This document shows positions 1 to 12,285 of a DNA stretch of 64,000 nt, piece by piece (the stretch's first letter is position 1; each line of letters begins with the position of its first letter). The notes under the pieces were generated by a model. It saw nothing but the letters and a program-made list of their open reading frames with translations. It made no database searches and was not told the DNA's origin. The position numbers were made by a program, and so were the translations under genes. This DNA is from Leptodactylus fallax (taxonomy: Eukaryota > Chordata > Amphibia > Anura > Leptodactylidae): positions 558,001 through 622,000 of the forward strand of contig CAMRHE010000648.1 of NCBI GenBank assembly GCA_947044405.1, read 5' to 3'.

Positions 1-331
1 GCTGAAGCTATATATAAAGTGTATGTAGACATACACTGTAGTGTTGGCATCAGGGAACTGCAGTTCTGCTACCATTCACTTAAAAAAACAGAACTGTTTC
101 TGGCAGCCGAACCAGCTGATCGGTGTGGGGTCCAATCCTCCACGATCAGACATTGATGACCTAGTATCCTCTGCCGTTTGGTCCTGACCAATCCCTTTAA
201 TATAAACAATATATACAGATTTTCAAAGAACGGTACCCAACTACATTTGTACCGTAGAAGTGCAATGTCTATATATACAGAGATCAGCTTTACAGCCAAG
301 TACATGAGATTACATTACGTGAACAACTTAC
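1..331 (-). other. Intron (5' part) downstream of the 332-482 exon
   Basis: This intronic sequence follows the donor at 326-331. I see no exon, RNA gene or complete repeat in it. The stretch around 110-200 resembles a degraded dispersed repeat of the 'gatcagtgtgggg...tgatgacctagtatcc' type seen elsewhere in the window. Confidence 0.6.
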
Positions 332-482
332 CATGAGAGGGAATGGTGTCGTCGGAGCATGAAGGGGTAGTTGTCTGTGTGCTGTACCCACTGGAGCAGT
401 GCAAAGAATCACGGCTAAGTTGTATTTCTGAGTTGAGGCCTTGACTTAAAGCCAAAGCTAAGTGATCGCGTGCAAGTTTTGG
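332..482 (-). CDS. MTSS1-like: MTSS-family protein, exon with the conserved SSGYSTQTTTPSCS block
   Basis: This 151-bp exon follows a catattgcag acceptor and precedes a gtaagt donor. It starts in phase 0 and ends one base into a codon. It contains RDSLHCSSGYSTQTTTPSCS followed by DDTIPSH. MTSS1 has almost the same block (RDSLQ-SSGYSTQTTTPSCSEDTIPSQ, recalled), the best-conserved stretch outside the I-BAR and WH2 domains. It confirms the gene family independently of the I-BAR exons. Downstream exons, including the proline-rich and WH2 actin-binding parts, must lie left of position 1. Confidence 0.95.
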
Positions 483-1548
483 CTGCAATATGAAGAACAT
501 ATTATTAATACTAATAATATTAATACCAATAATCAAACAGAAAAGCAATATCATATTTGAATTATGATCTCCACTATGGTTATTACAATGCAAAACATGC
601 AAAAAAAATTATTCAATAACCTCATTTCCTTTGATCCTATTTTATCTCCAATTCCAAATAAAACTAAGAAACATATTTTCTGCATGTGCCTCAGACATTT
701 CCCCATCCTCCTCTTTACTGTTCTGTGTCTATCTGTAAGGCAAGTGACTGCAGCAGGAGCCTCCCCCCTTAGCCATGTCAACGGTAGGATATACAAAATT
801 GTTAAGCCACACCCCTTGGCTAAACCCCTTCCTCTTAGTGTATAGTTACAAATGGAAGATCAACAGGCAATTAACCCCTCCCAGGTTCTCTGCAGGATTT
901 CTACAAGACTGTACTGTGATAAACAGGGGTAAAACCAACCCCTACTTATTTTTCTCCTTCATTTCTAGGTTTCGCTCTCCTTTAAATGGCCCTGTCCATA
1001 GGTTACATCATTTGTAACCCCCCCCCACTATGAGCCAGAATGGAGAGCTACTCCCATATCATTTATGTATATCATAATGGATCTATAATAAGCTTCAGAT
1101 TTCTAACATAAATAATGTACCAAAACTAATGAGAGATTAAAGGGGTATTCCTAGGGTGGCCATTTTTGATACTGTTGACCTATCCTCATATATAGGTCCA
1201 ATATAGAAGGCTGATCTAGGTGATAGAGTTGGAAGCATAAGGCTCTGACTACTGTGTAGTAGACATGCTGGGTTACTTTGCATCTATTCACTTGAACAAA
1301 GATAGGTCATCAGTATAAAAAAATGGAAAAACCCTTTAATGAAGATAATAGAAAGACTTAAATGCCACAGAAAAGATAACCATCATGAATACTAACACCA
1401 CGTGTCAGATCTCGCAATTCATTTTTCACCCATTAATATTCAACAGGACGCACCCCAGTTACCATCCCTGTGAGGTGTGCCCATTGATGAGGATGATGTT
1501 TTTTTAATCCACCTATGTCATTATGTAATGGTAACTAGTGAAACCTAC
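483..1548 (-). other. Intron of 1,066 bp
   Basis: This intron separates the 332-482 and 1549-1677 exons. It contains a TTAA-flanked miniature element (1137-1339) and an AT-rich stretch near 490-660. Nothing else was recognised. Confidence 0.75.
1137..1339. mobile_element. TTAA-flanked miniature inverted-repeat element
   Basis: TTAA at 1137-1140 and at 1336-1339 flank an element whose ends are inverted: AGGGGTATTCC on the left and, on the complementary strand, AGGGTTTTTCC on the right. Inner arms also pair (tgacctatcctc near 1185 against gataggtca near 1302). It is too short to code. TTAA target sites are used by piggyBac and Kolobok transposons, so it is probably a non-autonomous member of one of these. 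Confidence 0.6.
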
Positions 1549-1677
1549 CTTAGCCATGACTTGTGGCGGTGGAGCCTTGAATCCATCATTGGTCAGATTT
1601 GATCTCAATGTGCCGTTCTCCCCACTGGGTCCGCTAATGGGAGATACCTGTTGACCGCTGTTCATCATTTTGGGATC
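1549..1677 (-). CDS. MTSS1-like: MTSS-family protein, linker exon
   Basis: This 129-bp exon (43 codons, phase 0 at both ends) follows a tctgcctacag acceptor and precedes a gtaggt donor. It reads DPKMMNSGQQVSPISGPSGE and later NDGFKAPPPQVMAK. The sequence is Ser/Gly/Pro-rich and probably disordered, as expected for the MTSS region between the I-BAR domain and the C-terminal WH2 domain. I see no strong residue-level match to MTSS1 or MTSS2. Because its length is a multiple of three in phase 0, the exon could be skipped without changing frame. Confidence 0.82.
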
Positions 1678-2640
1678 CTGTAGGCAGAAGAAGAAACCAT
1701 CAACTACAATGACCACAGATTCAAAAATGATCACATCTTTTATACCAGGTTTTTCATTGTGTACAGTGATACTGTCCTATATAGAACTTTTTAAACAAAA
1801 ATCTGTAACGCAATCATTTGCATAGCTCCACCCACTGGTTTAAAACAAAGGGCAAGCCCCTTATTTTTTGGGGATTTCTGATAATGCTGACATACAAATA
1901 CACTGTCTTACAAAAGGCCATGGCATACATTTGGCCTTACATTTTCTTGTTTGTTCTCACAACTTCATAACCTTTACAACCCATCTCACCATAACCGTAC
2001 TGACTACAGAAAATCGATATGCTAAAATCAGAAATTCAGAAACATCATAGGAACAGATTCCTCTACAACATATCTATTAATTCAACAATCTGTACTTTGC
2101 TTCTTTAGAGTAAAGTGTATGTATTTAACATCCCGAGGCAGTACAACCATTATAGGTAACAGGAAAGTCTTTATTTCAAGGACCAAATGTCAAGAGGGGC
2201 TTCAGTTTGAAGGACTTCCTCTACCGCTCTGTTCTCTTTCTGGCAAGAAAAAGCGTGGGTAGGCAGCTACTGACGTAGTGAGACGAGGTTTCTCTCTGGT
2301 CAAGTACCATTGAGGGTGCTTCAATAAGTGAATGGAGAGATTAATTTCTAAACAGTGCCCCCGATCCAGCATCAATGTATGTATGGGCCGGATGTGTGTC
2401 ACACTACAAAGAGCAGACAGTCATTGCTGCAGGCTGGAACAAAAGTTGGCATGACCTATGAATGACCGATGCCAAATAATATCAGGGTGAAATGTCACAA
2501 ATAAAGAAATCAGATGCATTTCTGTAGAGTTAAAGGTTTCATCACGTGCAGACTGCATTACGATAAACAGTATCACAGCCAAACTCACTTAGAAGGGGCC
2601 ACAGTGGGTACTTTGTCTTTCTGTCAAACTGTATGTGTTT

Positions 2641-3051
2641 TTAAAGGGTTTGTCCAGTTTGAGCAAATAAAGGTTCTACAAGTTGTATAATTTTCCAATA
2701 TAATTTTCTGTACCACTGTCTTATGGTTTTCTACATCCTGCTTGCTGTCATTCATGGTTTTCTTCCAGTGCAAAAAAAATTTTTTAAAAAGTCCTTGGTC
2801 ATGTGATGAACACACAGCTGGTTACAAGACAGAGCTCTGATTACTCTGCTGTGACTGTAACAAGTCATGCACCTGTGTGCCCATCACATGGCCATGGACT
2901 GATTTTTATCCACTGGGAATAAGCAGAATGAATGACAGCAAGCAGAGATCTAGAAAAATGTGAGGAATTGGTACAGAGAGTATATTGGAAAATTGTACAA
3001 CTTTATTATAAAAACAATAATATTTTTGTTCAAACTAGGCAATTCCTTTAA
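2641..3051. mobile_element. TTAA-flanked miniature inverted-repeat element
   Basis: TTAA at 2641-2644 and 3048-3051 bracket inverted ends (left AGGGTTTGTCCAGTTTGAGC, right on the complementary strand AGGAATTGCCTAGTTTGAAC). A second pair of arms lies inside (ttgtataattttccaata near 2685 against tattggaaaattgtacaa near 2985). There is no coding capacity. It belongs to the same general class as the 1137, 45935 and 57233 elements. Confidence 0.68.
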
Positions 3052-3544
3052 GAATGTACCTTTGTAACTATAGCACCACTTTTACAACACAAATGCATTT
3101 AAAGCTGCTATACAACATTGTTATTTTTCAGTACAATTAATTGATAGATAACAATGTTTCATCAGTGGGACACCCACCCCTGGGATACCGCTGATCAGCA
3201 GAACAAAGGAGTAGTAGAAGCATGAAATATTAGGCGACGACACATTTGCATGGATGTTGCTGTGTACATGTTGCTGTATTGAAAGTAGTAAAGGGGCCAT
3301 GGTCCTTTAGTGGGCGCAGCAGCAGCTTAGGTCTGCTGATCAGTGACCTCATCTTCTATGGAAGAGCTACTCATGGATAGGTCATCAATGCAATATCTTA
3401 GAAAACACAGATAGGATGGTTGATAACTGTCCGATTGGTGGAGGTTGAACCACAGGGACCCCTACGACCACTAGAACAGGGCTCCAATGTCCCCCATTTC
3501 CATGTGAATGGAGCTGTGGATATCCATATGTGATCTGTGGGGGT

Positions 3545-3592
3545 CCCACACCCAGGCCGGGACCCCACACCCAGGCCGGGACCCCACACCAA
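3545..3592. repeat. 19-bp GC-rich tandem repeat, about 2.5 copies
   Basis: The unit cccacacccaggccgggac occurs twice without change (3545-3563, 3564-3582) followed by a partial third copy. It lies inside a degraded dispersed repeat and has no evident function. Confidence 0.8.
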
Positions 3593-3877
3593 TCAGCTTT
3601 CGCAGCAGTCTCTGGGTACCAGAAGTTGCTACTGGAAGCAACAGGAGTAATTGAGAATCCCCATCCACTGCAGTGGTTCTGGGGAACTGCAGCACAGCTC
3701 CTATTTCTTGAATAGGAACGGTACTACACGTGCTGCTATCTGTCCACTTGCAGCTTCCGGTACCTGGAGACTACTGCAACAGCTGATCTGTGTGAGGTCT
3801 GCGTGCTGGACCCCCACAGATCAAATACTGACGACCTAATCCTGCACATTTATTTAAGACCTTTGTGTCCTCATTAC

Positions 3878-3992
3878 CTGAAACATAGTCTCCAGCATTA
3901 TGGTGGAAGGTGGACGAATGTGAAGGGTTTCCATTGAGCTTGAGATTGAGTCCATAGACGGGACATGCCTTATTGATCCATGCAGGTAATTA
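3878..3992 (-). CDS. MTSS1-like: MTSS-family protein, Ser-rich linker exon
   Basis: This 115-bp exon follows a tttctcaacag acceptor and precedes a gtaatg donor. Its first base completes a Ser codon from the 9711-9808 exon and it ends in phase 0. It includes NYLHGSIRHVPSMDSISSSM and ETLHIRPPSTIMLETMFQ. It lies where MTSS1 has its Ser-rich segment with HDSGFISQDAFQ, but similarity is weak and it is much shorter, lacking the long Ser/His runs of MTSS1. Support comes from the splice sites, the matching phase and the open frame. An additional alternative exon upstream cannot be excluded. Confidence 0.85.
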
Positions 3993-6900
3993 CTGTTGAG
4001 AAATGCAAGAATAAAAGTCACTTCACTGTTGTAACTTACAATGACCGAATACACTTCACCACTGTGTGGATCATGTGCTGGCCGTGAACAGACCAACCTT
4101 ACTGCATGGTCTATATACTGGATTACTTAATGATCCTTATTGGTTTTCTATTAAAGTCTATGTAACTTTCTGCTAAGTTGTCTCTAGAGATGACTAGAAC
4201 CTGCCATATAACCGGTTTCATAGAGAATGTTTGACTAGTTTAGATCCTTACAGCAGAGTATGAACAGTCACATACATCAAGTGCAAGCCACTCTGATGTA
4301 AACCTTGGACAATGCAGTCAGACTAATACATTCCTAACAAGAAGCCTTTTATGTGAGCAAGCCCCGGTAGACTGATCCCCATGGTCACAAGAGATTATCA
4401 TTTCACCCAGTCAAACACCTTTCTATTGGAATGTAAAAGTAGCCGGCACCTGGGAATGGGAGACATCTGATAGCCCAGCAGGCTACACACCGTGCTGACC
4501 TATGGTAACCTTAATAGAACTGTGGAATCCAAGCTCCCCCTGATAAAGAGGCTGGGGGATTCTGGCTAGGGATTAAGATATTGATGGCCGGGTAAAGTTA
4601 CAAAACGTTCCAAAGAAGAGTCTACACTGCCGATGTGTAAAAGGCTTTGCTGATGTCATTCTATTCAGTGACAGGAGCTGCTGACAAGACACAAATAGCC
4701 GATCATGCCAGAAACGTTCCAGTTCACTAGTCTGAGCAGGGTGATAACTCCATCTAACCACTAGATGGCACTCTCATCCTATTCTCTAGACTCCACAGCA
4801 TATAGGTGGGAAACCTATGGTTCCCCAGCTTTAGCGGAGCTACAAGTCCTGGTGTCTTCTGCAAGTGACTAGGTAGAGGAATACGTTTCTTGTTACAATT
4901 CCTGGAGAATAAGACATTGCCAAAGGTTGTGGACAGAAAAAACTGCACGGACAGCAATCTATCAAAACTTGGAAGAGATTAATAATTTCTACAGGTCATT
5001 GCATATAAATTTAGTTAGGAAGAGATGAATATTCCAATAAACACAGTACAAAGAAGTGGTGGAACCATGGGGAACTGTCTGTCTCCATATGGTAGCTCTA
5101 TACATCAATGTAATACAAAGATATCTTCCCTAGGCTCATAGCCCTGTAATATAGCTTAATGGAGCATGCCACGTCACAGTCACATATGGAATCAGAAAAA
5201 AAAATAAAAATAAAATCATCCAAACGAAATCGGGTATTATCAATGCTCTACAGCTCAGAAGTTATACAGAGCTGCAAGATAGTCGTGTGCAGGAGGTTAA
5301 GTGTGCAAAATATATAAATATTATATATACACATACGCATTATAACAGCAGCAGTGAATATCATGAAATAAAAAAAAAAGAAGCTAAGTCTCTCTGACAG
5401 CCCCCCTTCCACAGCGCAGTAGCTCTGCCAACCCCAGAGTCTTTGTAAGTGGCCTCATTGGCCATGTGCTGTAATACTTGCACCACTCAGCGGTGACAGC
5501 CATGATGCCAGTAGTATGTCACATGAGTGCTATGGCCACCAATTGGTATTGGTATGGCAGTGGTCACAAACAGTCTGCTTGTAGACAAAAAGTACTGCCG
5601 AAGTACCAGCAATGGATCTGTGAAGGATCATAAGGGGTGATATTGGTTTTATAACATTTGCTGCTATCAGATAACCCCTTTATCATCTTTTCCACTCACC
5701 TAAGCAAAAATCATTCATATTATGTTCTGGTCACAGATTGCAAGTGACTTTTCCAGCAGACAAATCAATACCAACTACTCCTTACATAGTGTAAAATGGG
5801 TGTTGCTAATCCTAAATGCACACGACGTGCAGTAAAATTGCACCCTAAAATACCAGTGTATCTTCAATGCAAGAGCAAGTTGCAGGCAAATCGTACACTT
5901 TTTTTTTGGTTGCACATACAAAGTTATCATTTAGCCCTAAACTCTTAGAGACGGTAAACTTGATACCTCACTTATCCCCTCTACTTCCATTTTGACACTA
6001 CCCTGTACTGTCTCGACACACACCAAAGTGGGTCAACCATTGCTGCCAGTGACTGGCTGAGTGGGGACTTCCTGTTTGTTGAGAGAAGACCAGTAAGTAG
6101 AGACCAGCAGGAACAAGGGCAGTGTCTGAACGCTAGCGGCAGGAGCCCGCTGAGGAAAACCCTGTTAATTCCTGTTTGCTAAACCCTGAAGCAGTCTTCT
6201 AGAAATACAGCTCCAAACAAAGGGGTCTGTCCTCTCATGGCATGGCCTTTACGTTAGGTAGAACATATTCTATATCGCAGCCATAGCTGTATGGGGAAGG
6301 TTTCTTCAGCGGCAACCTGCTTCTCAGCTAGAGACCAAGTAGTATAACCCCTATCCCCTTTTCAGGCAACATACTGTACACATGTTCTGGCGGGAGTTGA
6401 GGAGAAGATAAAACTAATGTGAAACGTTACCTTTCTTACAATATGACACAGACCAGGATGACTCAAGAACCAAAGAATGGTGTGTTTATTAGCTATAAAA
6501 CTTTTCGACAGACCTCTACCCAATGTGACTTTCCAGAGACGTGGTCCACAACACATTTTTCTTCTTGAGTAATCTCCTGGTAGCCTGCCTTTCCTTACTG
6601 CACTGAGAGGCCCTTAGAAGTCTGAGAACATTCATCCTTTATAAACAGCCTGTAGGTTTCTTCACTAATCCTAACCGCAAGAAGGAGAAAATCTCCTCTG
6701 CCAAACACGGCAGTGCTGGAGAATCCTTACATGGCCATATAGAAAGAGGACACTATAATCTAATAACTAAAACATCTCCAGGGAAGAATCTCCCAACATG
6801 TTCCTACACGGCGCGGGTGAAGAGTCTCGTGAATCTTAGCTTGGCTCATAGGAAAAGTTCACCTGTTTATAAACTGCGGATATTTGTTGTCATGGAAAAT

Positions 6901-9710
6901 AAAGTTCTATAATCCGAAAACGAAAAATATTCCTTTTCCAGTAAAGAAAAGGAATTGTCTTTTGGGTTGCCATGGATATAAGAAAAGTTTGGTAATCAGT
7001 GATGTTACCAGAAAGACTACAAGTCCCAGTATGTCTGGTCAAGCCAACTCTTCAAAATTTAGATGGTTTTACAATAAAGTACTCTTTATAAGACCATGTC
7101 TACCACTAATATTGAGAGAAATTTGGGCTGATTGAATACCTATGATGCAACAGCCCTCTAGTGAAGATCAGTGAGGTGTTCACATGTTGGACATCCAATG
7201 ATGGCCTATACATGGCATAGGCTATTAATATAGAATTATGCAGAAAACCTTTAAAGGGTGTCTACTGTTTCAGGTGCTAAGACCCTCAACAATTGGTAAA
7301 TCAAAAGGAGAAAAAGGCGCTCTGTCCTACCTTACTTGGAGAGTGAACGGAGCAGTGCATGGGCTCACAGAAGGCCTATAAGTACATACATTGCTAATCC
7401 TGCCACTCTGAGGAGATCTGAAGGGCCACAGTGCTCAGCTGAGAGCTACCGCCCCTCTGATAAGTGGGGTGTCAGCACCCACCCCCCAATGGACCAACTT
7501 CTATTATGAAATGTTATGAAATGACAGCTACATTTCAAATTTACTGGAATACTTAAACTAGAATGATTCTTACTATGGAGAGCAAAATGTACTGTAACAT
7601 GCAAAAGTTTTAGGGAGGAGTGGAAAAAAACAAAAGTGTTAATAGTTCATTTTTGTCAGTTAACAAAATGAAGTAAATGAAGAAAAGCGAACTCTAAATC
7701 CGATCAATATTTGGTGTGACCTTTGCCTTCCACCAATTCTTCTGGGCACACTTGCAGACAGTTTTTGAAGCAACTCTTCAAACAGATCTTCTGTGGATGT
7801 AGGCTTGGTCCAATCCTTCTGTCTCTTCATGTAATCCGAGACAGACTGGATGATGTGAGGGCCATATCGTCACTTCCCGGACTCCTCCTCCAAAGGACAA
7901 AGGTCACACCAATTATTGATGGGACTTAGATTTCTCTTTTCTTCATTCATTTTATTTTCTTAATTGACAAAAATAAACTATTGACACTTCTATTTTTGGA
8001 AGCATTCTTTTCCACCCCGGCCTAAAATTTTTTCATATTACTGTACTTACTGTATGGAATCTTTTTACAAGCAGTAGGGGTTTGATAACAGGTTATGTAT
8101 TCCCTATATCCTTTAGCCTGAACAACTGGACCTCTGTTACATGTAAATTTCCCATCTACCCCCTATAAGGAATTGCTATTTCTGCAATTCTCTAGCACAG
8201 CTCTAAGCTTTCCATCCGCGTCCACAATATCCCTTCCTAAAACTAAACACAACTGGCTATGCATTAAGTTCGGAGATTATTTTTGCATGCTAAACAGTGA
8301 ACATCTTGACCTTCCCCCTTCCCACTCTGCGATGAGCTTCTAGCCTTTGACAAAAGGGTCAGATGCTATTTTTAACAGCTGCTAAAAACCGAAAAAACGC
8401 CTTTCCATTTGCTCTGCTGCTTTCCAACATCTGTTAAATCTCTTCCTCTCACAGAGGTCCCCGGCTAATTGGCAGCCTGTCAGAGCGCGCTGCCATGTGC
8501 CTGCATCTATGGGCTCCTATCCCAACAAAAATACAAAAAAACACCACACACAACAAAAACAAAGCGACAGAATCCAGAAGCTGAGAGAAAGACAGGGGGG
8601 ATGAAAGCTATGCCCTTTGTTCTAGAGGGAGGGGGAATGACAAAGGCTGCACGGCTCCCAGGTCTTCATATAGGGGCAGGGGCAGAAATAAAACCAGTTT
8701 ATTCAAGTTTCCCACAATGACAGTGTAGCAATATACAATACGTGCAACCTTATACAGTCACCGATACAGAGGAGTGTGCACACAAATGAAATTCAGATTA
8801 GAATATTTTACAATAGCTTATCAGATGCCATATAGATACATAACTGTGAATGTCTATGCACTGATAAAGCCAAAAATTCAATACTTTGCCTACACAGAGC
8901 TATGTCCAAAGTGTCATACGTTACTTACAAACGCCTACATAGCGCCCGCACTGGGCCAACCAGTGTCCACGGAGTGCAATGTTTTGCCAAACAGGGCCTA
9001 TATTCTGCCAGATGGTGCCCAGAAGCTTCAATAGTCCCCTCATATACAACTAGTGCTACAGTGCAAGAGTAGGACATGCTTTGTACACATTGCAAAAAAA
9101 TAAAACAGAATACACTCTTAATTTTCTTGCAATATGTTAGTGAAACTAGTAATACCTCATTGATATTAAAAGTTATTATACACAACAGATGCCTATAGTT
9201 TTTCTGAACTGATCCATTTCATGATCTGTGTCCGTTAACATTTTCTGATGGATACCACCTTCAACAACAGCAAACCTGTTAGAGTGAAGTGTCACTCAAG
9301 CAATCCAGGCGGAGAGGAGAAAGTGATGCCCCAGGAGAAGAAACGCCCCTTAAGCACGTTTCTGCTAATTTGCGTAAGAATAAAATCCCAATTTTTGAGA
9401 AAATTTAGCTGCAGTGCAGAATAAGAAGGGCATCTTTGGAAAGTGTACAAGAAGCAGCCCTACAAGGTACTTCTACTGGCAGTTTTTCTCTGCTGACAGG
9501 CACTGGAGAAAGTACATATTTACCTGTGGAATAATATGACGACAGATTTTACCTTTGAACTATACAAAGCGTAAATTATATGGCATTATATACTAAAGCA
9601 CAGCAAGGAATGGCAGATACAGTGTAAAACAAAGCTAGGGCGTGTGCAGCACTGAAGTAATTCCCCCTGGCTACACTTTAGCACACATGCTGGAATCCTC
9701 TGTATAGTAC
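3993..9710 (-). other. Intron of 5,718 bp
   Basis: This intron separates the 3878-3992 and 9711-9808 exons. The recognised content is a miniature Tc1-type element (7600-8036) and a partial repeat end near 7250. Most of 4000-7200 and 8050-9700 shows no repeat or gene that I can name. Open frames here are short and lack splice context. Confidence 0.7.
7600..8036 (-). mobile_element. Non-autonomous Tc1/mariner-type element, copy A
   Basis: The left end tgcaaaagttttagg (7600) pairs with cctaaaattttttca at the right end (about 8021-8036). The interior aligns over most of its length with the reverse complement of the element at 47523-48003, including 'cagatcttctgtggatgtagg' and 'gactggatgatg-tgagggccatatc'. 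Both are about 440-480 bp and non-coding, so they look like internally deleted copies of one family. Assignment to Tc1/mariner rests on memory of similar repeats in fish and frogs. A clear TA duplication is not visible. Confidence 0.6.
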
Positions 9711-9808
9711 CTGTTGGTGCTGGCCTTTCGTGATAAGGTTCCACTTGGTGAAGCGGGCGGGGTCTGATAAATGAAATTGTAATCGGAGTTCTTCAGATCG
9801 AGTATCAC
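9711..9808 (-). CDS. MTSS1-like: MTSS-family protein, exon after the I-BAR domain (QTPP motif)
   Basis: This 98-bp exon follows a ttccttcgcag acceptor and precedes a gtacta donor. It encodes VILDLKNSDYNFIYQTPPAS followed by PSGTLSRKASTN and two bases of a Ser codon. Human MTSS1 and MTSS2 both have GSDYSWSYQTPPSSPS here (recalled). Only SDY, YQTPP and SPS remain, and the shared SWS is replaced by NFI. The SRKAS sequence keeps the basic-serine pattern of SRKSS. Change at a site where both known paralogs agree is the main argument for a separate paralog. Confidence 0.94.
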
Positions 9809-10794
9809 CTGCGAAGGAAAATGAGAGTTGTAAGACAATGCGCTTTATGATCGGTCAGGATAAAGCTGCGCCACTGTTAATATTCAATGTATGGAAAAGT
9901 ATATTGATGATACGCAGCATAATATTTTAACTGGTAAAGTGCACCAGCTTTTTAAAAGGGCTGTCACCTTTAGAAGATCCATTTTTATACACCCTATTAG
10001 GAAGATGATGGATAAAACCAGGGGATTGTTTGTTCAGGACCCTGGCAGGCTGTTACAAAGAGTGTCTCTCTTTCTGGAGGACCTATTCTGTCCTGTACCA
10101 TTCAAATCAATGGGTGTAATGCTTAATTTCACCTATGGTGTCACTGCAGGGAAACTGGTCATGTCCTTCTAGATCTAAGCACCGCTGATTAATGCAGGTC
10201 CAGTCAGGATGGGGTGAGGGGGGTGATGACCGATGGTCCTAAATGGATAAACCCTTGAAAAAGTAAAGCTAGCCATTCTGTGTACTAAAACAATATCTTG
10301 TAACTAAATCAGTGCAGGAAAGAACCAAGAACGCGTTTCCTGCGGCTGCTTGTTCACAGCATATTTGCCATTCTGTGCCCACAGAATGGAAAGTCAAATC
10401 TTAAAATATTGTTGCCAACAAGCAACAGCGGGAATTTTAAACAATTGTAAAGGAAACCTCCAAAGACATTTCCTTTAAGATGCAGACTAGCAGTGAGCAA
10501 CAGGATATAGTCTGCATTAAACTAGCGGAAACAATACACCGAGTTACAGTGGGTCACAGAAAAGTTAAAACAAGGAATCTTAAAGTGATGACGCTGGGCT
10601 GTAAGGCCCGCCCTTCCAACAGTGAAGGTATATCAGTGCCAAAGTTAACAAGCACCATTACCCTCAGCACCTGGGCTCATTATAGCAAAGCTGACAGTGT
10701 GCTGAATTCACCACTCTCTCAACTTTTTTTTTTTTAACAGTATATAATACACCCGATCTCTGAGGACACAAAAGGTCCTCTAACAGAGTTTTCT

Positions 10795-11085
10795 GGGACT
10801 CTGGTATTGATTGCTTTTGCCTCTTCCCTGCTTACGAGGCAAAGCACCATACATTGTATAGTGGCTGTGCTTGGTATTGCAGCTCAGCCCCATTCTTCTG
10901 AATGGGGCTGAGCTGCAGCATGGCCATGTGACAAAGAGATGTGTGTGATGTCACTGGGCTGAGAAGAGGAAGTGGAGATCAGCAAAGTGCTTCAGGCTCT
11001 TAAACAGCTGATCGAAGGGGGTCCCGGGTGTTGCACTTTACTGATAGCTTTTCCTAAGGATAGATGATCAATATCATAGTCCTGG
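10795..11085. repeat. Dispersed 'cctaaggatagatgatcaat' repeat copy
   Basis: The segment contains gtggctgtgcttggtattgc, an inverted pair around cagctcagccccattc / gaatggggctgagctg (10880-10917), then acagctgatcgaagggggtc and cctaaggatagatgatcaat. The same ordered blocks recur near 18735, 26805 and 30908. It is a high-copy frog repeat with internal hairpins; its class is uncertain. Boundaries are approximate. Confidence 0.6.
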
Positions 11086-11744
11086 AAGACATTGTTGTAG
11101 TGAATACATATATATGTATTACACACACGCATACATACATAATGTATATGTCTACGATGACCTCATCACACAAACTTTCCTGAACATTTGGCTCATGCAT
11201 TAAAGAATGGATCGATAGATTTTCATATGACCCTTTTTACTTTCGGTTAGGAGATAATTCCTGCTCCGAGTATTACATGTGAGGATGGTGTCCTGTGAAA
11301 TGTCTGCAGATTACAATGTGCAACAGCTAGGAAACCGGTCAGAGGAAGGAACTAGGAGTGAGTTCATAGTCTGACAATACAAAGGACTCTTGCAAGCCAG
11401 TTCTGTTCATATTCCCTGGGCACCACGTGTATATCTGCAGTGATAGCCTCCCAATTCCTGCTATGAATGAACCTGGTCAGCCACGATTACAGTTCTCCAG
11501 AGACTACTGACAAGCACACAAGGGACCATTGATAGAGAAAACCTACCTTAATGAAGACAACCCTCAGAACTACCAGTTTACTTCTACTTTTATCTGGCAT
11601 TGTGCCTGGCACTGCTAGATATGGGCTTGAGTACTCTCATTTAGGCATTCTTCATGTTCAGTAAACCAAAAATACTGCTTGGTCTATATGTACACATATA
11701 ATAATCCTAGGATTTATAGACTTCAGGCATTATCAAAGTTATTT

Positions 11745-11960
11745 TTGTTTCATTAATTTATATAGCACTGACATACTCCGCAGCACTGTACACAAACTAG
11801 CATCACTCGTCTTAGCCTCTTCCCCATTAGGGGCTCACAATCTTAATTCCAAACCTTGGAATGAGGGTGGAAACCAGAGAACCCAGAAGAAACCCATGCA
11901 AATCTATGGAGAAAATAGACATTTGATGCAGATGTTGTCCAGATGAAGTCTGGTAGAATA
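11745..11960 (-). repeat. SINE/L2-type repeat fragment, antisense
   Basis: On the plus strand it reads tttatatagcactgacatac, tccgcagcactgtac, ggggctcacaatcttaattc and then ggtggaaaccagagaaccca. This is the reverse complement of the tail of the element at 22755-22980 and of the 3' tails near 36484 and 48890. I recognise it as the L2-like tail common in frog genomes. Confidence 0.65.
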
Positions 11961-12285
11961 TAGGAAATCCACTGCTCCCATCATACATCAAAACTAGAAT
12001 TCGGCCTCAATTTGCACTAATAAATGTGGTGACCATGCTTTGCCCACATTTATTACGTGTTTTAGACATTTCTTGCGCCTCCTGTGACAACTGGGTGTGG
12101 GTCAACAGAAAACATGTGTTTTACCAGTGATAATAGATTCTATACACACAGGGCATAAGGATAAAGTAATGGAATATTTTATAGAGGTGACAGTGATTGG
12201 TGCACCAAGCCTAAAACATACAAGCCAGTCACCATGGTACATCGTACATGAAACTACCCCCTCACTTCATGAGAATAAACCGTAC

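Larger units (their letters stand above)
1678..3877 (-). other. Intron of 2,200 bp
   Basis: This intron separates the 1549-1677 and 3878-3992 exons. It holds a TTAA-flanked element (2641-3051), a short 19-bp tandem repeat (3545-3592) and a degraded dispersed repeat from about 3140 to 3845. The last shows the 'ggataggtcatcaat' and 'cccacagatca' signatures. No RNA gene was recognised. Confidence 0.7.
9809..12285 (-). other. Intron of 2,477 bp
   Basis: This intron separates the 9711-9808 and 12286-12393 exons. It contains a dispersed anuran-type repeat (about 10795-11085) and an antisense SINE/L2-type tail (about 11745-11960). An inverted pair of ends near 9955 and 10250 may mark another degraded element. 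Confidence 0.7.
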
